A DNA stretch of 64,000 bases, taken from contig CAYFMT010000013.1 in assembly GCA_964344305.1 (NCBI GenBank), positions 1 to 64,000 of the forward strand, given 5' to 3'. Of this stretch, positions 63,765 through 64,000 are shown in pieces. This DNA comes from JABMOV01 sp964344305 (GTDB lineage Bacteria > Fidelibacterota > Marinisomatia > Marinisomatales > JABMOV01). The notes below the pieces were generated by a model, which worked only from the letters and a program-made list of their open reading frames with translations, searched no databases and was not told the DNA's origin. The translations under genes and the position numbers were made by a program. Numbering within the stretch: the stretch's first letter is position 1; the number at the start of each line of letters is the position of its first letter.

Positions 63765-64000
63765 ATGGAACTTAGATCAATACTTGCGACAGATTGTGGA
63801 TCCACAACAACAAAAGCAATCCTCATAGAGAAAGTGGATGGTGAATACCGGTTAAAGGTACGCGGTGAAGCCCCCACAACGGTAGAGGCACCCTTCGAAG
63901 ATGTTACAAAAGGTGTATTGAATGCTGTGATGGAAGTGGAAGAGCTGTCGGGCCGAAATCTCCTTGATGGTGAGAATATTATCACGCCACAGGATGGGAA
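63765..64000 (+). CDS. glmL: GlmL/MutL-family glutamate mutase accessory protein, partial
   Basis: The first 78 residues of a gene cut by the window end, with GGAG shortly before the ATG. LATDCGSTTTKAILIEK is an actin/Hsp70-like phosphate loop, and GEAPTTVEAPFEDVT with EVEELSGR matches the MutL/GlmL family. These ATPases are thought to reactivate or assemble the adenosylcobalamin-dependent glutamate mutase or related mutases. glmS/glmE genes would be expected beyond the window. Confidence 0.85.
   Translation, partial: MELRSILATDCGSTTTKAILIEKVDGEYRLKVRGEAPTTVEAPFEDVTKGVLNAVMEVEELSGRNLLDGENIITPQDG

Overview
The window is an almost gap-free chromosomal stretch from a Gram-negative, moderately AT-rich bacterium, probably in the Fibrobacterota-Chlorobiota-Bacteroidota (FCB) assemblage and most like Marinimicrobia/Calditrichota-type lineages. 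The pointers are a type IX secretion (T9SS) C-terminal sorting domain, a PorV/PorQ-type barrel, a GWxTD protein, a DUF5683 protein, a TatT-type TRAP transporter, BamD, a heptose kinase and many TPR lipoproteins. The lineage is inferred from protein style; no rRNA is present. About 58 of the protein genes lie on the + strand with short spacers or 1-26 base overlaps. The only minus-strand genes are terB-like/bolA (55.2-55.9 kb) and a small zinc ribbon (56.3-56.6 kb).

Layout. 1-396 is a gene-free leader with several short tandem repeats. 0.4-2.9 kb: typA and marC. 2.9-7.6 kb: a 1574-residue exported CapA/PKD/dockerin protein. 7.9-9.9 kb: trxA, trxB and a lone ABC ATPase. 9.9-16.6 kb: a histone-deacetylase-like hydrolase, a double PspC membrane protein, a heptose-7-phosphate kinase, a propeller/GWxTD pair and a RecB-like nuclease/RNase HI pair. 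16.7-22.0 kb: the rod-shape operon mreBCD-mrdA-rodA. 22.1-27.5 kb: a YbgF-like protein, a truncated GT5 protein, and a lipoprotein/barrel/TPR trio. 27.5-32.6 kb: glyA and a TatT-DctP-DctQM TRAP operon. 32.7-41.6 kb: a cell-surface block with a PorV-like barrel, a dead M6-type protease homologue bearing a T9SS tail, a metallopeptidase-propeller-barrel fusion, DUF5683 and bamD. 41.6-47.3 kb: nadD, a cation exchanger, ftsEX and hrcA-grpE-dnaJ. 47.3-50.1 kb: comEA next to two unrecognised bitopic proteins resembling a divergent pseudopilin and a PilM/GspL. 50.1-54.8 kb: rsmD, coaD, a zinc ribbon, icd, obgE and dprA. Then come tRNA-Ser(GCU) with a hairpin array and a probable GIY-YIG relic, terB/bolA, a YkvA-like gene, plsX, a TPR lipoprotein, pyrK-pyrD, rlpA, a lipid kinase, cdsA and the start of a GlmL/MutL gene cut by the window end.

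Most genes are housekeeping or envelope functions. The strongest candidates for something new are: (i) a 7-8 bp tandem-repeat family in gene-free DNA near both ends of the window; (ii) the hairpin array plus gene relic directly behind tRNA-Ser; (iii) the comEA/pseudopilin-like/PilM-like trio; (iv) the surface block with an inactivated M6 protease and a peptidase-barrel fusion; and (v) a sigma70-like promoter so close to hrcA that the message may be leaderless. No CRISPR array, prophage, insertion sequence or rRNA was seen.
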